DNA of 53,702 nucleotides from an uncultured Pseudomonadota bacterium (GCA_903909415.1 CAIVVS010000009.1:1-53702), one strand, 5' to 3'; counted from the stretch's first letter, positions 24,145 through 32,264 are shown. Translations and numbers: made by a program. Notes: a model not told the origin generated them from the sequence alone.

Positions 24145-25116
24145 TCAGTCGACCTTGATGTTGGCGACCTTGATCGCCTCGTCCCACAGCACCCGGTCGC
24201 GGCGTATGGTCTCGCCGAACTGGGCGGCGGTGTCGCCTATCGGGTCGATGCCGAACTTGGCCATGCGCTGGATGTAGTCCGGCTCGCGCGACACCTGCTG
24301 CACCGCGCGCGACAGGCGCTCGATCACCGCGGCCGGCGTGCCGGCGCGCGCGACCAGGCCGTTCCAGGTCACCAGCCGGAATCCCGGGAAGCTCTCGCCT
24401 ATGGTGGGCACGCCCGGCAGCTCCGGCGCGCGCCTGTCGCCGGATACGCCGATCACGCGCACCTTCACGCCCGCCTCCTGGCCGAGGAAGTCCGCCGGAT
24501 TGCCGAAGTAGGCATCGACGTGGCCGCCCAGCAGGTCCTGCATGGCCGGCGCCCCGCCCTTGTAGGGGATGTGGTTCAGTTCGATGCCGGCGCGGCGGAA
24601 GAACAGCGCCGCCACAAGGTGGGTGGAGGTGCCCGAGCCGCCCGAGGCGTAGTTCATCTTGCCCTTCTGGCCGCGCGCGTAGTCGATGAACTCGGCCAGG
24701 TTCTTCACCGGCAGGCTGCTCTTCACCCCGAGCGCGAAGGCGTTGGCCCCGACGTTCGACACCGGCGCGAACTCGGTGAGCGGGTCGAAGTCGAGCTTGC
24801 TGATGCGCGGCAGGATGATGGTGACCGTCGGCGACGTCAGGAACAGGTTCTCGCCGTCGGCCGGCTGGCCGAGCACGTGCTTGGAGGCGATCAGGCCGCT
24901 GCCGCCCGGCTTGGCCTCGACGATCACCGGCTGGCCCAGCACCGCGGTGAGGCGCTCGGCCAGCGTGCGCGCGATGGCGTCGGAACTGCCGCCGGCGGCG
25001 AACGGGATGATGATGCGCAGCGGCCGCCGGTCCTGCGCGGACGCCCCCGCCGGAAGCAGGGACAGCACAACGAGCAACAAGGCGAACGAACGCCCGATCA
25101 AGCCACCACGCTTCAT
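24145..25116 (-). CDS. Bug/TctC-family tripartite tricarboxylate transporter receptor
   Basis: A 323-residue periplasmic receptor. The signal peptide (FALLLVVLSLLPAGASAQ) is followed by LRIIIPFAAGGSSDAIAR; the ligand loops are NYASGGSGTSTHLVAALF and HIPYKGGAPAMQDLLGGHVDAYFGN. It is embedded in the catabolic operon, so its ligand is presumably the substrate or an intermediate. No tctAB lies next to it; the closest pair is at 29.9-32.0 kb in a different transcription unit and has no receptor of its own, so the two could work together. Confidence 0.9.
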   Translation of the reverse strand: MKRGGLIGRSFALLLVVLSLLPAGASAQDRRPLRIIIPFAAGGSSDAIARTLAERLTAVLGQPVIVEAKPGGSGLIASKHVLGQPADGENLFLTSPTVTIILPRISKLDFDPLTEFAPVSNVGANAFALGVKSSLPVKNLAEFIDYARGQKGKMNYASGGSGTSTHLVAALFFRRAGIELNHIPYKGGAPAMQDLLGGHVDAYFGNPADFLGQEAGVKVRVIGVSGDRRAPELPGVPTIGESFPGFRLVTWNGLVARAGTPAAVIERLSRAVQQVSREPDYIQRMAKFGIDPIGDTAAQFGETIRRDRVLWDEAIKVANIKVD

Positions 25117-25187
25117 GCCAGCCTCCTGGGTTGGACGGTCGAAGAGCGGCGCCGGGCCCCTGTGCCGGGTCCTCGGCGCCCTGCGGT

Positions 25188-26396
25188 CTAGCGGATGCCT
25201 TCCGAAGCGCGCAGCGCCTCGATCATCGAGCTCTTCATCAGGAAGGCCTTGGCCAGCGCCGGGTCGGAAGCCTGGCGGCAGAGTTCGTCCTGGCTGCGCT
25301 TGCGGGCGGCCGGGTCGCGCTCCTCCATCACCTTCTTGTTGCGGCCGGTGTTGGCGTTGATGTACTCGATCGCGATCGGGCGGCGCTGGCGTTCGTACAG
25401 GTCCAGCACCTCCTCGCCCGCCTCGCCGCGGTGGATCGCGCCGATCTTGCGGGCCAGGTTGATGCTGTCGTGCAGGCCGCCGTTCATGCCCATGCCGCCG
25501 AGCGGATTGTTCAGGTGCGCCGCGTCACCGGCCAGGAACACGCGGCCGTGGCGGTACTGCTTGGCCACGCGCTGGTGCACCCGGTAGATGGTCCGGTGCA
25601 GGGTGACGTAGCGTTCCTTGCGGGGGAACACCGCCTGCAGCCGCGCCTCGGTGCGCTCGTCGGACATCACCTGGTCGTCGGGCTCGTCCACCCCGGTCGG
25701 GAACAGGCAGCGCCACGACCCGATCACCTTGAGCAGCACCAGCCATTCCTCGGTATCGGCGATGTAGTTCACGTAGCTCAGGTGGTTGAGCACCTTGGCG
25801 AAGTCGAACTCCGTGGTCGCGACGTAGAAGCGCTCGGGGAAGGTGATGCCCTCGAACTCCACGCCGGTGGCCTCGCGCACCGCGCTGCGCGAGCCGTCCG
25901 CGCCGAGAAGGTAGTCGCCGGTGTGGCGCTCCTCGCCGCCGGGGGTCTTCACCGTCAGCGTGACGCCGTCGGCGTCCTGTGTGAATCCGGCCACCTGCGC
26001 GTTGAACACGATCTTCGCGTCCGGAAAGGCAGCCAGCCGCTTCTGCAGCAGGCGGGTGTACTTGAACTGCTCGTACTGCACGCGGTACGGGTGGTCGGTC
26101 TCCCCGCGCAGCAGCTCCATGTCGAACTCGGCGATCTGGCCGGTCTTGCGGTCGCGGTGCTGGGTGTGGCGCGCGATCAGCCCGTCGGCGATGATGTCGT
26201 CCACCAGGCCCAACTCGCCCATCATGTCTAGCGTCGGCGGATGCCAGGTCGAGGCGCGCAGGTCCTCGGCGAGGATGGGATCACGCTCGAACACCGTCAC
26301 CGGCACGCCGGCACGCGCCAGCACCAGGGCGCCGGTCAGGCCGACCGGGCCGCCGCCCGCGATCAACACACGCTTCACTTGCTTGCCCATTTCCAT
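25188..26396 (-). CDS. FAD-dependent aromatic-type monooxygenase (PF01494)
   Basis: About 402 residues. The FAD motif is VLIAGGGPVGLTGALVLARAG. LLGADGSRSAVREA is the DG motif. GRVFLAGDAAHLNNPLGGMG is the GD motif that contacts the FAD ribityl chain. This is a group A flavoprotein hydroxylase, the class containing p-hydroxybenzoate and hydroxypyridine hydroxylases. ATGs at 26396 and 26390 are both possible; AGAGG is nearer ideal spacing for 26390. By context the substrate may be an N-heteroaromatic, but the sequence is not clearly NicC-like. Confidence 0.9.
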   Translation of the reverse strand: MEMGKQVKRVLIAGGGPVGLTGALVLARAGVPVTVFERDPILAEDLRASTWHPPTLDMMGELGLVDDIIADGLIARHTQHRDRKTGQIAEFDMELLRGETDHPYRVQYEQFKYTRLLQKRLAAFPDAKIVFNAQVAGFTQDADGVTLTVKTPGGEERHTGDYLLGADGSRSAVREATGVEFEGITFPERFYVATTEFDFAKVLNHLSYVNYIADTEEWLVLLKVIGSWRCLFPTGVDEPDDQVMSDERTEARLQAVFPRKERYVTLHRTIYRVHQRVAKQYRHGRVFLAGDAAHLNNPLGGMGMNGGLHDSINLARKIGAIHRGEAGEEVLDLYERQRRPIAIEYINANTGRNKKVMEERDPAARKRSQDELCRQASDPALAKAFLMKSSMIEALRASEGIR

Positions 26397-26445
26397 TTGC
26401 CTCTTTGTGCCCGGGCCGGCCGGCCCGGGGTCGTCCTGGTTCGGA

Positions 26446-27225
26446 TCAGTGCTCGGCCAGCAGCTTGCCCCAGCCGTACACCTTGTCCTTGATGTTGTTG
26501 TAGCGCAGCGCGTACCAGTAGGTCGCGGTGTTGATCGCCAGGACCGGCTTGTCCAGCCAGAACTCGGCCATCGCGGCAACCTTGGCCATCGCCAGGTTGG
26601 TGCCGACCTGGACCACCGCGTCGACGTTGCCCTTGTTGACTTCCATGATGGCGTCGCGCAGGCGCTCCGGGGTGACGTGCCCGATCAGCACCGGGCTGGA
26701 GCACTTCAGGCCGAGCAGGTTCACCACCTCGTAGCCGCAGTCGGTGAAGAAGCGGTGCACCTGCTTGTCGCCCACCGGCATGTAGGGGGTGATGATGCCC
26801 AGGCGCTTGATCTTCTTGCCGTAGGTGGACAGGGCGGCGCGGCAGGCGTCCGAACCCATGATCACGTGGCTGCCTGCGATCTTGTTGACCTTCTTCTGCA
26901 GGCGCGCCTGGCCCGTCTTGCCGTCCCAGAAGGTCTCGGCGGACATGCCCATCACGACGCGGTCCACGTTGGCGCTCATCACCGACTCGATCGCGTCGGG
27001 CACCGAGGCGCGGATGTTGTTCAGCATCACCATGAAGTCCTTGTCGCTGGCCACATGGGTGTCGGGGATGATGCAGCGCGAGTGGTGGTTGGACACGCCG
27101 TGCGGGCGGAACGCGTCGAACTCCGGCTGGACCGAGGTGTTCGTGGACGGCGCGATCACGCCGAAGGTCATGCGGTTGCCGATCGAATCGCGCGATTTTG
27201 CCTTTGCTGCTACGCCTCTTGCCAT
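26446..27225 (-). CDS. Maleate isomerase/arylmalonate decarboxylase-fold protein lacking the catalytic cysteines
   Basis: A 259-residue protein. GVIAPSTNTSVQPEFDAF is the family N-terminal block and LAINTATYWYALR the C-terminal one, so membership is clear. Where the first catalytic Cys is expected the sequence reads VVMGMSAETFW, and where the second is expected VVQVGTNLAM; both cysteines are missing. It therefore cannot work by the usual thiol mechanism of maleate isomerase or racemases. It is the third gene of the operon, 54 bp after the isochorismatase-type gene. A decarboxylase, hydratase or binding role is possible; function unknown. Confidence 0.8.
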   Translation of the reverse strand: MARGVAAKAKSRDSIGNRMTFGVIAPSTNTSVQPEFDAFRPHGVSNHHSRCIIPDTHVASDKDFMVMLNNIRASVPDAIESVMSANVDRVVMGMSAETFWDGKTGQARLQKKVNKIAGSHVIMGSDACRAALSTYGKKIKRLGIITPYMPVGDKQVHRFFTDCGYEVVNLLGLKCSSPVLIGHVTPERLRDAIMEVNKGNVDAVVQVGTNLAMAKVAAMAEFWLDKPVLAINTATYWYALRYNNIKDKVYGWGKLLAEH

Positions 27226-27279
27226 GGCTGCTGTCTCCCCTGTTCAGGCACGCGAAGTGCCAGGTTGCTTGTTGCCCTG

Positions 27280-27897
27280 CTAGTTACCCAAGTGCTTGAT
27301 GACCTCGTCCCTCGTGAGGACGTCTGCATATTTCTGCTGCATGTCGAAAAGGTTGGCCTCGTGCGGGCCCATCGCGCGGTCGCCCACGCAATCGCTCACC
27401 ACGATGGGACGGAAGTTGTGGCTGAGCGCGTCCACCACGGTGGCGCGCACGCAGCCCGAAGTCGTGCACCCGACCACCACCACCGTGTCCACGCGGCGGA
27501 ACGCGAGCCACGCCGGCAGGCAGGTGTTGAAGAAGGCCGAGGCCTCGGTCTTGGAGATCACCAGCTCGCCGTCCTGCGGATACAGCTCGGGCACGATGTC
27601 CGCCGCCGGGTTGTCCGGCGTCAGCAGCTTGAGCCGCGGCTGCTTGAGCGCGAACACGCCGGCGTTGGAGCCGTCCTTGTTGTAGATCACCTTGGTGTGC
27701 GCGATCGGCATGCCGGCCTTGCGCGCGAACTCCAGCAGGCCGACCGTGCGCTTGATCGCCGGGTCGATGTTGCCGCCGCCGAACCAGTTCGGGTCGTTGA
27801 AGCCCACCGTGAAGTCGACCACCACCAGCGCCGACTTCTCGCCGAAGCCGATCATGGTTCCGAACTGCTGCTTCTTGTAGATGTCCAGGTCGCTCAT
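27280..27897 (-). CDS. Isochorismatase-family amidohydrolase (N-carbamoylsarcosine amidase/maleamate amidase-like)
   Basis: A 205-residue cysteine hydrolase. The catalytic Asp is in ALVVVDFTVGF (Asp28). VVGCTTSGCVRATVVDA supplies the cis-peptide region and the nucleophilic Cys. A Lys lies in IAHTKVIYN. The fold includes N-carbamoylsarcosine amidase and NicF-type maleamate amidohydrolase. It follows the deacetylase-fold gene by 25 bp, so the two could act in series, ring opening and then deamidation. The exact amide is inferred, not shown. ATG 27897 directly precedes the conserved N-terminus. Confidence 0.85.
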   Translation of the reverse strand: MSDLDIYKKQQFGTMIGFGEKSALVVVDFTVGFNDPNWFGGGNIDPAIKRTVGLLEFARKAGMPIAHTKVIYNKDGSNAGVFALKQPRLKLLTPDNPAADIVPELYPQDGELVISKTEASAFFNTCLPAWLAFRRVDTVVVVGCTTSGCVRATVVDALSHNFRPIVVSDCVGDRAMGPHEANLFDMQQKYADVLTRDEVIKHLGN

Positions 27898-27922
27898 GGC
27901 TGGCCTTTCGATGCGCCGCGCA

Positions 27923-28825
27923 TCAGCCGATGTGCGACTTGTGGTTGGCGAGGTACCAGGTGGCAATTTCCTCGCGGGTGGCGAACCAGACGTCCGAATG
28001 CTGCTTGGCGTACTTCAGGAACTCGCGGTAGCAGAGCATGCGGTGCGGATGGCCGGACACGTGCGGGTGGATGCCTACGTTCATGATGCGCCCGGACTCG
28101 GCCGACTCCGCGTACAGCTCGTCGAACTGGTCCTTCAGCATCTGCAGCGCCTCGCGCGTGGTCATGGCGCGGCGGTGGAAGAAGGTGAAGTCGTTGATCT
28201 CGATGGTGTAGGGCGTGTTGACGATCGGGCCGGCGTCCGTGTGGATCAGGTAGGGCTGCTCGTCGTTCATGTAGTCGCAGAAGAAGGTCAGCCCTTCGCC
28301 GGCGAGGATGTCCGGCGTGCGCGGCGTGGAACGCAGCGACGAGGACAGCCAGCCCTTCGCCTTCCTGCCGAACACCTTCTCGTAGGCCTTCAGCGTCTCG
28401 AGGATGATGCGGCGCTCGCCCTCGGGGTCGTGCGTGAACTTGTGCAGCAGCTCGCCCTGCTCGTAGTTGTGGGCCACCGCCTCCCAGCCGCGCGACTTCA
28501 CGAACTCGGCGATCTCGGGGCGCTCGAGCATGGTCTTGGCGTTGAAGGTGCAGGACAGCGGCACGCCGGCTTCCTCGAACACCTTGAACAGGCGCCATAC
28601 GCCCACGCGCTGGCCGTATTCGCGCCAGGTGAAGTTCGGGAAGTCGGCGATGTTGCCGGGCACGGGGTCCGGGTTCATCGGCGGCCCGCCGGCGTAGTAC
28701 GGCTCGCTGGAGTCCTTGATCATGTCCCAGTACTCGCAGTTCATCGTGAGGATCAGCGCGAGGCGCTTGCCGTTGGGCCACTTCAGCGGCTTGCGCTTGG
28801 GCATCGGCACCCAGTCGTAACGCAT
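27923..28825 (-). CDS. Polysaccharide deacetylase-fold enzyme, allantoinase (PuuE)/cyclic imidase-like
   Basis: A 300-residue NodB-fold protein. LALILTMNCEYWDMI replaces the TFDDG motif of sugar deacetylases. VAHNYEQGE and KGWLSSSLRSTPRTPDIL resemble PuuE-type allantoinases, and HPHVSGHPHRMLCYREFLKYA with VWFATREEIATWYL is the family's C-terminal block. Family members open cyclic amides (allantoin, succinimide, maleimide) rather than deacetylating sugars. GGAG lies eight bases before ATG 28825. It is the first gene of the operon, preceded by a GntR operator at 28894-28905. A ring-opening role is likely; the substrate is unknown. Confidence 0.82.
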   Translation of the reverse strand: MRYDWVPMPKRKPLKWPNGKRLALILTMNCEYWDMIKDSSEPYYAGGPPMNPDPVPGNIADFPNFTWREYGQRVGVWRLFKVFEEAGVPLSCTFNAKTMLERPEIAEFVKSRGWEAVAHNYEQGELLHKFTHDPEGERRIILETLKAYEKVFGRKAKGWLSSSLRSTPRTPDILAGEGLTFFCDYMNDEQPYLIHTDAGPIVNTPYTIEINDFTFFHRRAMTTREALQMLKDQFDELYAESAESGRIMNVGIHPHVSGHPHRMLCYREFLKYAKQHSDVWFATREEIATWYLANHKSHIG

Positions 28826-28893
28826 GCGGTTTTCTCCAGAGGTCGGGACCCGGGCCTGACGGACGTCGGCCGGTGGGCGGGCGAACCGAAAAG

Positions 28894-28905
28894 ATTGTAC
28901 ACAAT
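28894..28905. promoter_or_regulatory. GntR/FCD operator 1
   Basis: ATTGTACACAAT: arms ATTGT/ACAAT around a central AC. It lies 69 bp before the first gene of the minus-strand operon. It shares the 11-mer GATTGTACACA with operator 2, which is in the opposite orientation; the spacing of TTGT and ACAA fits FadR-subfamily GntR sites. Confidence 0.65.
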
Positions 28906-29015
28906 GAGGCAAGCATGTCCAGACGCAAACCGCATCCCGCATGGCGGGATCGACCTGGCCACATAGAGGGAACACCGGGCGGGGCAAGCGAGGACGCGCC
29001 GGGGCGCGCACCGGA

Positions 29016-29027
29016 ATGTGTACAATC
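29016..29027. promoter_or_regulatory. GntR/FCD operator 2
   Basis: ATGTGTACAATC, whose complement GATTGTACACAT repeats operator 1 except at the end. It lies 42 bp before the GntR start codon, so it would mediate autoregulation. Operators 1 and 2 are 110 bp apart. Confidence 0.65.
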
Positions 29028-29068
29028 GCCGCCCAGCGCGCCGCCCCGGTGCGATCGAGGGAACGTCC

Positions 29069-29737
29069 ATGTCACGCGCCGCAGACAAGGCCTACATCCG
29101 GATCCGCGACGAGATCATCTCCGGCGTGCATGGCCCGGGCACCCACCTGAAGGAAGAGGAACTCTCGGAGCGCGCCGGGGTGTCGAGGACCTCGGTCCGT
29201 GACGCGCTGCGCCGCCTCGGCGCCGAGGGCCTGGTGGTGGCCGAGCCCAACCGCGGCACCTTCGTCGCCACCTTCAGCGACGGCGAGGTCGACGAGATAT
29301 TCCGGCTGCGCTCGTCCATGGAAGGCTACAGTGCCGCGCACGCGGCCCGGCGCGTCACGTCCGAGCAGCTGGCGGCGCTGGAGTCCCTGATCGCGGACAT
29401 GGACAAGGTGGCCGCGCGGCGCGCACCCGACCTGGAGCGCTTCGCCCGCCTCAACAACGAGTTCCACCGCATCATCGTGGCAGCAGCAGGCATGCGCCGC
29501 CTGGCAGCCATGCTGCTCCCGCTGATCGACGTGCCCCTGGTGCTGCTCAAGCACCACAACTGGCATGGGCGGGTGAACGTGGCGCGCTCGAATGAGCAGC
29601 ACCGCGAGATCGTCCAGGCACTGCGCGCCGGGGATCCCATCTGGGCGAGGACCCGGATGCAGGCGCACATCATCTCGACCCGGCCGCGCGTCGCCGACGG
29701 CGGCATCGACGACGAACCACCCCTGGACGTGCTCTAG
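29069..29737 (+). CDS. GntR-family regulator with FCD domain
   Basis: A 222-residue regulator. The winged helix-turn-helix is at about residues 8-72 (LSERAGVSRTSVRDALRRLGAEGLV, then NRGTFVATFS). An FCD ligand-binding domain occupies about 80-210, with EIFRLRSSMEGYSAAHAA and LNNEFHRIIVAAAG, whose Asp/His residues bind a metal and a carboxylate effector in this family. GAGGGA supports ATG 29069. It is divergent from the 13-gene catabolic operon and flanked by two matching operators, so it is the probable local repressor, with a pathway acid as inducer. Confidence 0.92.
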   Translation: MSRAADKAYIRIRDEIISGVHGPGTHLKEEELSERAGVSRTSVRDALRRLGAEGLVVAEPNRGTFVATFSDGEVDEIFRLRSSMEGYSAAHAARRVTSEQLAALESLIADMDKVAARRAPDLERFARLNNEFHRIIVAAAGMRRLAAMLLPLIDVPLVLLKHHNWHGRVNVARSNEQHREIVQALRAGDPIWARTRMQAHIISTRPRVADGGIDDEPPLDVL

Positions 29738-29776
29738 TCCTGCGGCGTACCCATCACCCGGCCCCTCCGGAAAGCA

Positions 29777-29810
29777 AAACGGCGGCACCCCGAAGGGTAG
29801 CCGCCGCCTT
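29777..29810. terminator. Terminator between gntR and tctA
   Basis: GGCGGC (29781-29786) and GCCGCC (29800-29805), extended by CCC/GGG, form a hairpin in the space between converging genes. On the minus strand it is followed by TTTTG, on the plus strand by GCCTTTC, so it may serve both directions. Confidence 0.6.
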
Positions 29811-29849
29811 TCGGACACGGCCCGCAGGGCGGGCCGGACCGGAACGCCG

Positions 29850-31358
29850 TCAGTCTTCTGCCGAGAAGGCTTCCTCGCGCTTCGACCGTATGAACGGCAG
29901 CACGATGGAGACCAGCAGCAGGCCGGAGATGATCAGCATCGTGGCGCTGATCGGGCGCTGGAAGAAGACCAGCGGGTCACCGCGCGACAACAGCATGGCG
30001 CGGCGCAGGTTCTCCTCCATCAGCGGCCCGAGGATGAAGCCCAGGATCAGCGGTGCGGGTTCGCATTCCAGGCGCACCCAGATGTAGCCCATCACGCCGA
30101 ACAGCGCGGTGATCATCACGTCGAACGGGCTGTTCTGGACCGAGTAGTTGCCCACGCAGCAGAACAGCAGGATCGCCGGGTACAGCAGCCGGTAGGGCAC
30201 TGCCAGCAGCTTGATCCAGACGCCGATCATCGGCAGGTTGAGCACCACCAGCATCAGGTTGCCCACCCACATCGACGCGATCATCCCCCAGAACAACTGG
30301 GGACGCTCGGTCATGACCTGGGGTCCGGGCGCAATGCCCTGGATCATCATCGCGCCGATCATCAGCGCCATCACCGGGTTGGACGGGATGCCCAGCGTCA
30401 GCAGCGGGATGAACGAGGTCTGCGCGCCGGCGTTGTTGGCCGACTCGGGCGACGCGACGCCCTCGATGCGGCCGGTGCCGAACAGGTGGCCGTTCTTGTT
30501 GATCTTCTTCTCGAGCGTGTAGGCCGCGAACGAAGCCAGCAGCGCGCCGCCACCGGGCAGGATGCCCAGGCAGGAACCGAGCACCGTGCCGCGGAGGATC
30601 GGGCCGACGCAGTTCTTCAGGTCCTCGGCCGTGGGCAGCAGGCTGGTGATCTTGGCGGTGAACACGTCGCGCTTCTCGGGGTTCTCCAGGTTCTGGAGGA
30701 TCTCCGCGTAGCCGAACACGCCCATGGCGATGGCGACGAAGCCCACACCGTCGGACAGTTCCGAGATCGAGAAGTTGAACCGCGCCACGCCCGAGTTCAC
30801 GTCGGTACCGATCAGTCCGAGCAGCAGGCCGAGTATCACCATGCAGATCGCCTTGATCAGCGAGCCGTGCGCGAGCACGACCGCCGCGACCAGGCCCAGA
30901 ACCATCAGCGAGAAGTACTCGGCGGGGCCGAACTTCAGCGCGACTTCAGCCAGGGGCGGCGCGAACAGCGCGATGACGATGGTGGCCACGCAGCCGGCGA
31001 AGAACGAGCCGATCGCCGCCATGCCCAGCGCTGGACCCGCCCGGCCGGCACGCGCCAGCTTGTAGCCATCCAGGGTGGTCACCACCGAGGAAGACTCGCC
31101 CGGCAGGTTCACCAGGATGGCCGAGGTGGAGCCGCCGTACTGGGCGCCGTAGTAGATGCCCGCGAGCATGATGAGCGCGGAAATCGGGGGCAGCGTGAAG
31201 GTCACCGGCAGCAGCATCGCGATGGTCGCGACCGGTCCGATGCCGGGCAGCACGCCGATCAGCGTGCCAAGCACCACGCCGAAAAAGCAGTACATCAGGT
31301 TGTTCAGCGACAGCGCGACGCCGAAGCCGATGCTGAGGTTCGCAATAAGTTGGTCCAT
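29850..31358 (-). CDS. tctA: Tripartite tricarboxylate transporter large permease TctA
   Basis: A 502-residue membrane protein with about 11-12 membrane segments. The family signature GVLPGIGPVATIAMLLP near residue 38 and the inverted-repeat partner GILPGGGALLASFAAYTLEKKI near residue 260 are both present, as are GIYYGAQYGGSTSAILVNLPGE and GIPSNPVMALMIGAMMIQGI. It imports di- or tricarboxylates with TctB and a Bug/TctC receptor. The tctB stop is 10 bp upstream. No receptor gene is in this unit; the one in the neighbouring GntR-controlled operon (24145-25116) is a candidate. Confidence 0.95.
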   Translation of the reverse strand: MDQLIANLSIGFGVALSLNNLMYCFFGVVLGTLIGVLPGIGPVATIAMLLPVTFTLPPISALIMLAGIYYGAQYGGSTSAILVNLPGESSSVVTTLDGYKLARAGRAGPALGMAAIGSFFAGCVATIVIALFAPPLAEVALKFGPAEYFSLMVLGLVAAVVLAHGSLIKAICMVILGLLLGLIGTDVNSGVARFNFSISELSDGVGFVAIAMGVFGYAEILQNLENPEKRDVFTAKITSLLPTAEDLKNCVGPILRGTVLGSCLGILPGGGALLASFAAYTLEKKINKNGHLFGTGRIEGVASPESANNAGAQTSFIPLLTLGIPSNPVMALMIGAMMIQGIAPGPQVMTERPQLFWGMIASMWVGNLMLVVLNLPMIGVWIKLLAVPYRLLYPAILLFCCVGNYSVQNSPFDVMITALFGVMGYIWVRLECEPAPLILGFILGPLMEENLRRAMLLSRGDPLVFFQRPISATMLIISGLLLVSIVLPFIRSKREEAFSAED

Positions 31359-31367
31359 GTTCGTTCC

Positions 31368-32006
31368 TCAGGAAAGCTGCGGCCAGTACGGGATCGGCAA
31401 TCCAAGGCCCCAGACGAACACCACGCAGCCGAAGATAGCCAGGACGACCGCGAGGATCGCGATTTCCTTGAACCTGAACTCATTGCCGCCCCAGGCCGCC
31501 CAGAAGATCAGGATCAGCGTGGAAATCACCAGGCCCAGCGGCTTGAGCAGGTAGCCGAAGATGGCAACGGCCATCAGGATGATGAACAGCGGACGCGGAC
31601 CGAAGCTGTAGAAGAACAACGCGAGCGAGGCGGCCGAGGTGCCCATGTACAGGATGGTGCCGATCGTGCCCATTTCCTTGAACCAGGGACCGAGCTTCAC
31701 GCCACCTGCATCCAGGCCGACCTGGCCGAGGTAGCCGATGAACCCGACGGCCAGGCACCCGAGCAGCGCCTTGCCGCGGAACGGGAACACCTTGAGCGGA
31801 TGGCTGATCTTGGAGAGGAAGGAGCGCAGGAAAATGATCGCGCCGAGCACGGCGAGCATCCCGCCCAGCACCGTCGGAAAATATGCCGGCCCCATGCGCA
31901 CTGCCGTCCCCATCGCGTAGCTCGACATGGCCACGCCGAGGAATCCCAGCCCGAAGCCCATGAACATCAGCCCGGCCCAGAAGTCCTTACCGTTGTTTAT
32001 CTTCAT
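31368..32006 (-). CDS. tctB: Tripartite tricarboxylate transporter small permease TctB
   Basis: A 212-residue membrane protein with four to five membrane segments, the usual TctB pattern: INNGKDFWAGLMFMGFGLGF at the start, then MGPAYFPTVLGGMLAVLGAIIF, and a final VVFVWGLGLPIPYWPQL, the conserved Lxxxxxxx-PxxP-type tail. ATG 32006 is chosen for GGAGG four to five bases upstream; an alternative ATG at 32027 would add seven residues. A sigma-54-like promoter lies just before it. Confidence 0.92.
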   Translation of the reverse strand: MKINNGKDFWAGLMFMGFGLGFLGVAMSSYAMGTAVRMGPAYFPTVLGGMLAVLGAIIFLRSFLSKISHPLKVFPFRGKALLGCLAVGFIGYLGQVGLDAGGVKLGPWFKEMGTIGTILYMGTSAASLALFFYSFGPRPLFIILMAVAIFGYLLKPLGLVISTLILIFWAAWGGNEFRFKEIAILAVVLAIFGCVVFVWGLGLPIPYWPQLS

Positions 32007-32030
32007 TTCCCCTCCAGCTACCTTCAACCA

Positions 32031-32049
32031 ATGGCACGAGGCGTGCCAT
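32031..32049. repeat. Inverted repeat upstream of tctB
   Basis: ATGGCACG-AGG-CGTGCCAT, eight-base perfect arms. A further GTGCCAT half-site lies at 32073-32079. The rest of the roughly 258-bp space between the enamidase-like gene and tctB holds a GTGC-GGC-GCAC repeat (32133-32143) and no gene that I can support. Confidence 0.6.
32034..32048 (-). promoter_or_regulatory. Candidate sigma-54 promoter of tctBA
   Basis: The minus strand reads TGGCACGCCTCGTGC, with GG and GC at the -24/-12 spacing of the sigma-54 consensus (TGGCACG-N4-TTGC; here GTGC in the -12 box). Transcription would begin near 32022, leaving a leader of about 16 bases that contains the tctB ribosome site. The same bases form a perfect inverted repeat (32031-32049), so an operator is the alternative reading. 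Confidence 0.4.
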
Positions 32050-32264
32050 CCCGTTAAAAAATCCGGCGTATTGTGCCATAGTTCCTATTCGGGTCCACCA
32101 CACTTTCGGGCAGTAAGTCCGGCGCAAGATTGGTGCGGCGCACTGATGTGGCGCCCTATGGAAATGCATCCCCATCGTGGCCCGAGCATGCGCGCGATGG
32201 TGTCCCGCACAGGCGGGCGGCGGAACCCGGAACACGCACCGTGGGGCGCCGAGCGGCGCCTGGC

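Noticed and set aside
16462..29737. Assignment as a standard nicotinate (nic) or picolinate (pic) pathway
   Set aside because: No 2,5-dihydroxypyridine dioxygenase is present, the flavin monooxygenase is not clearly NicC-like, and one maleate-isomerase-fold protein lacks its cysteines.
29592..32057. Plus-strand open frame of about 820 codons opposite tctA and tctB
   Set aside because: Low-complexity His/Gln/Arg-rich translation, antisense to well-supported transporter genes.
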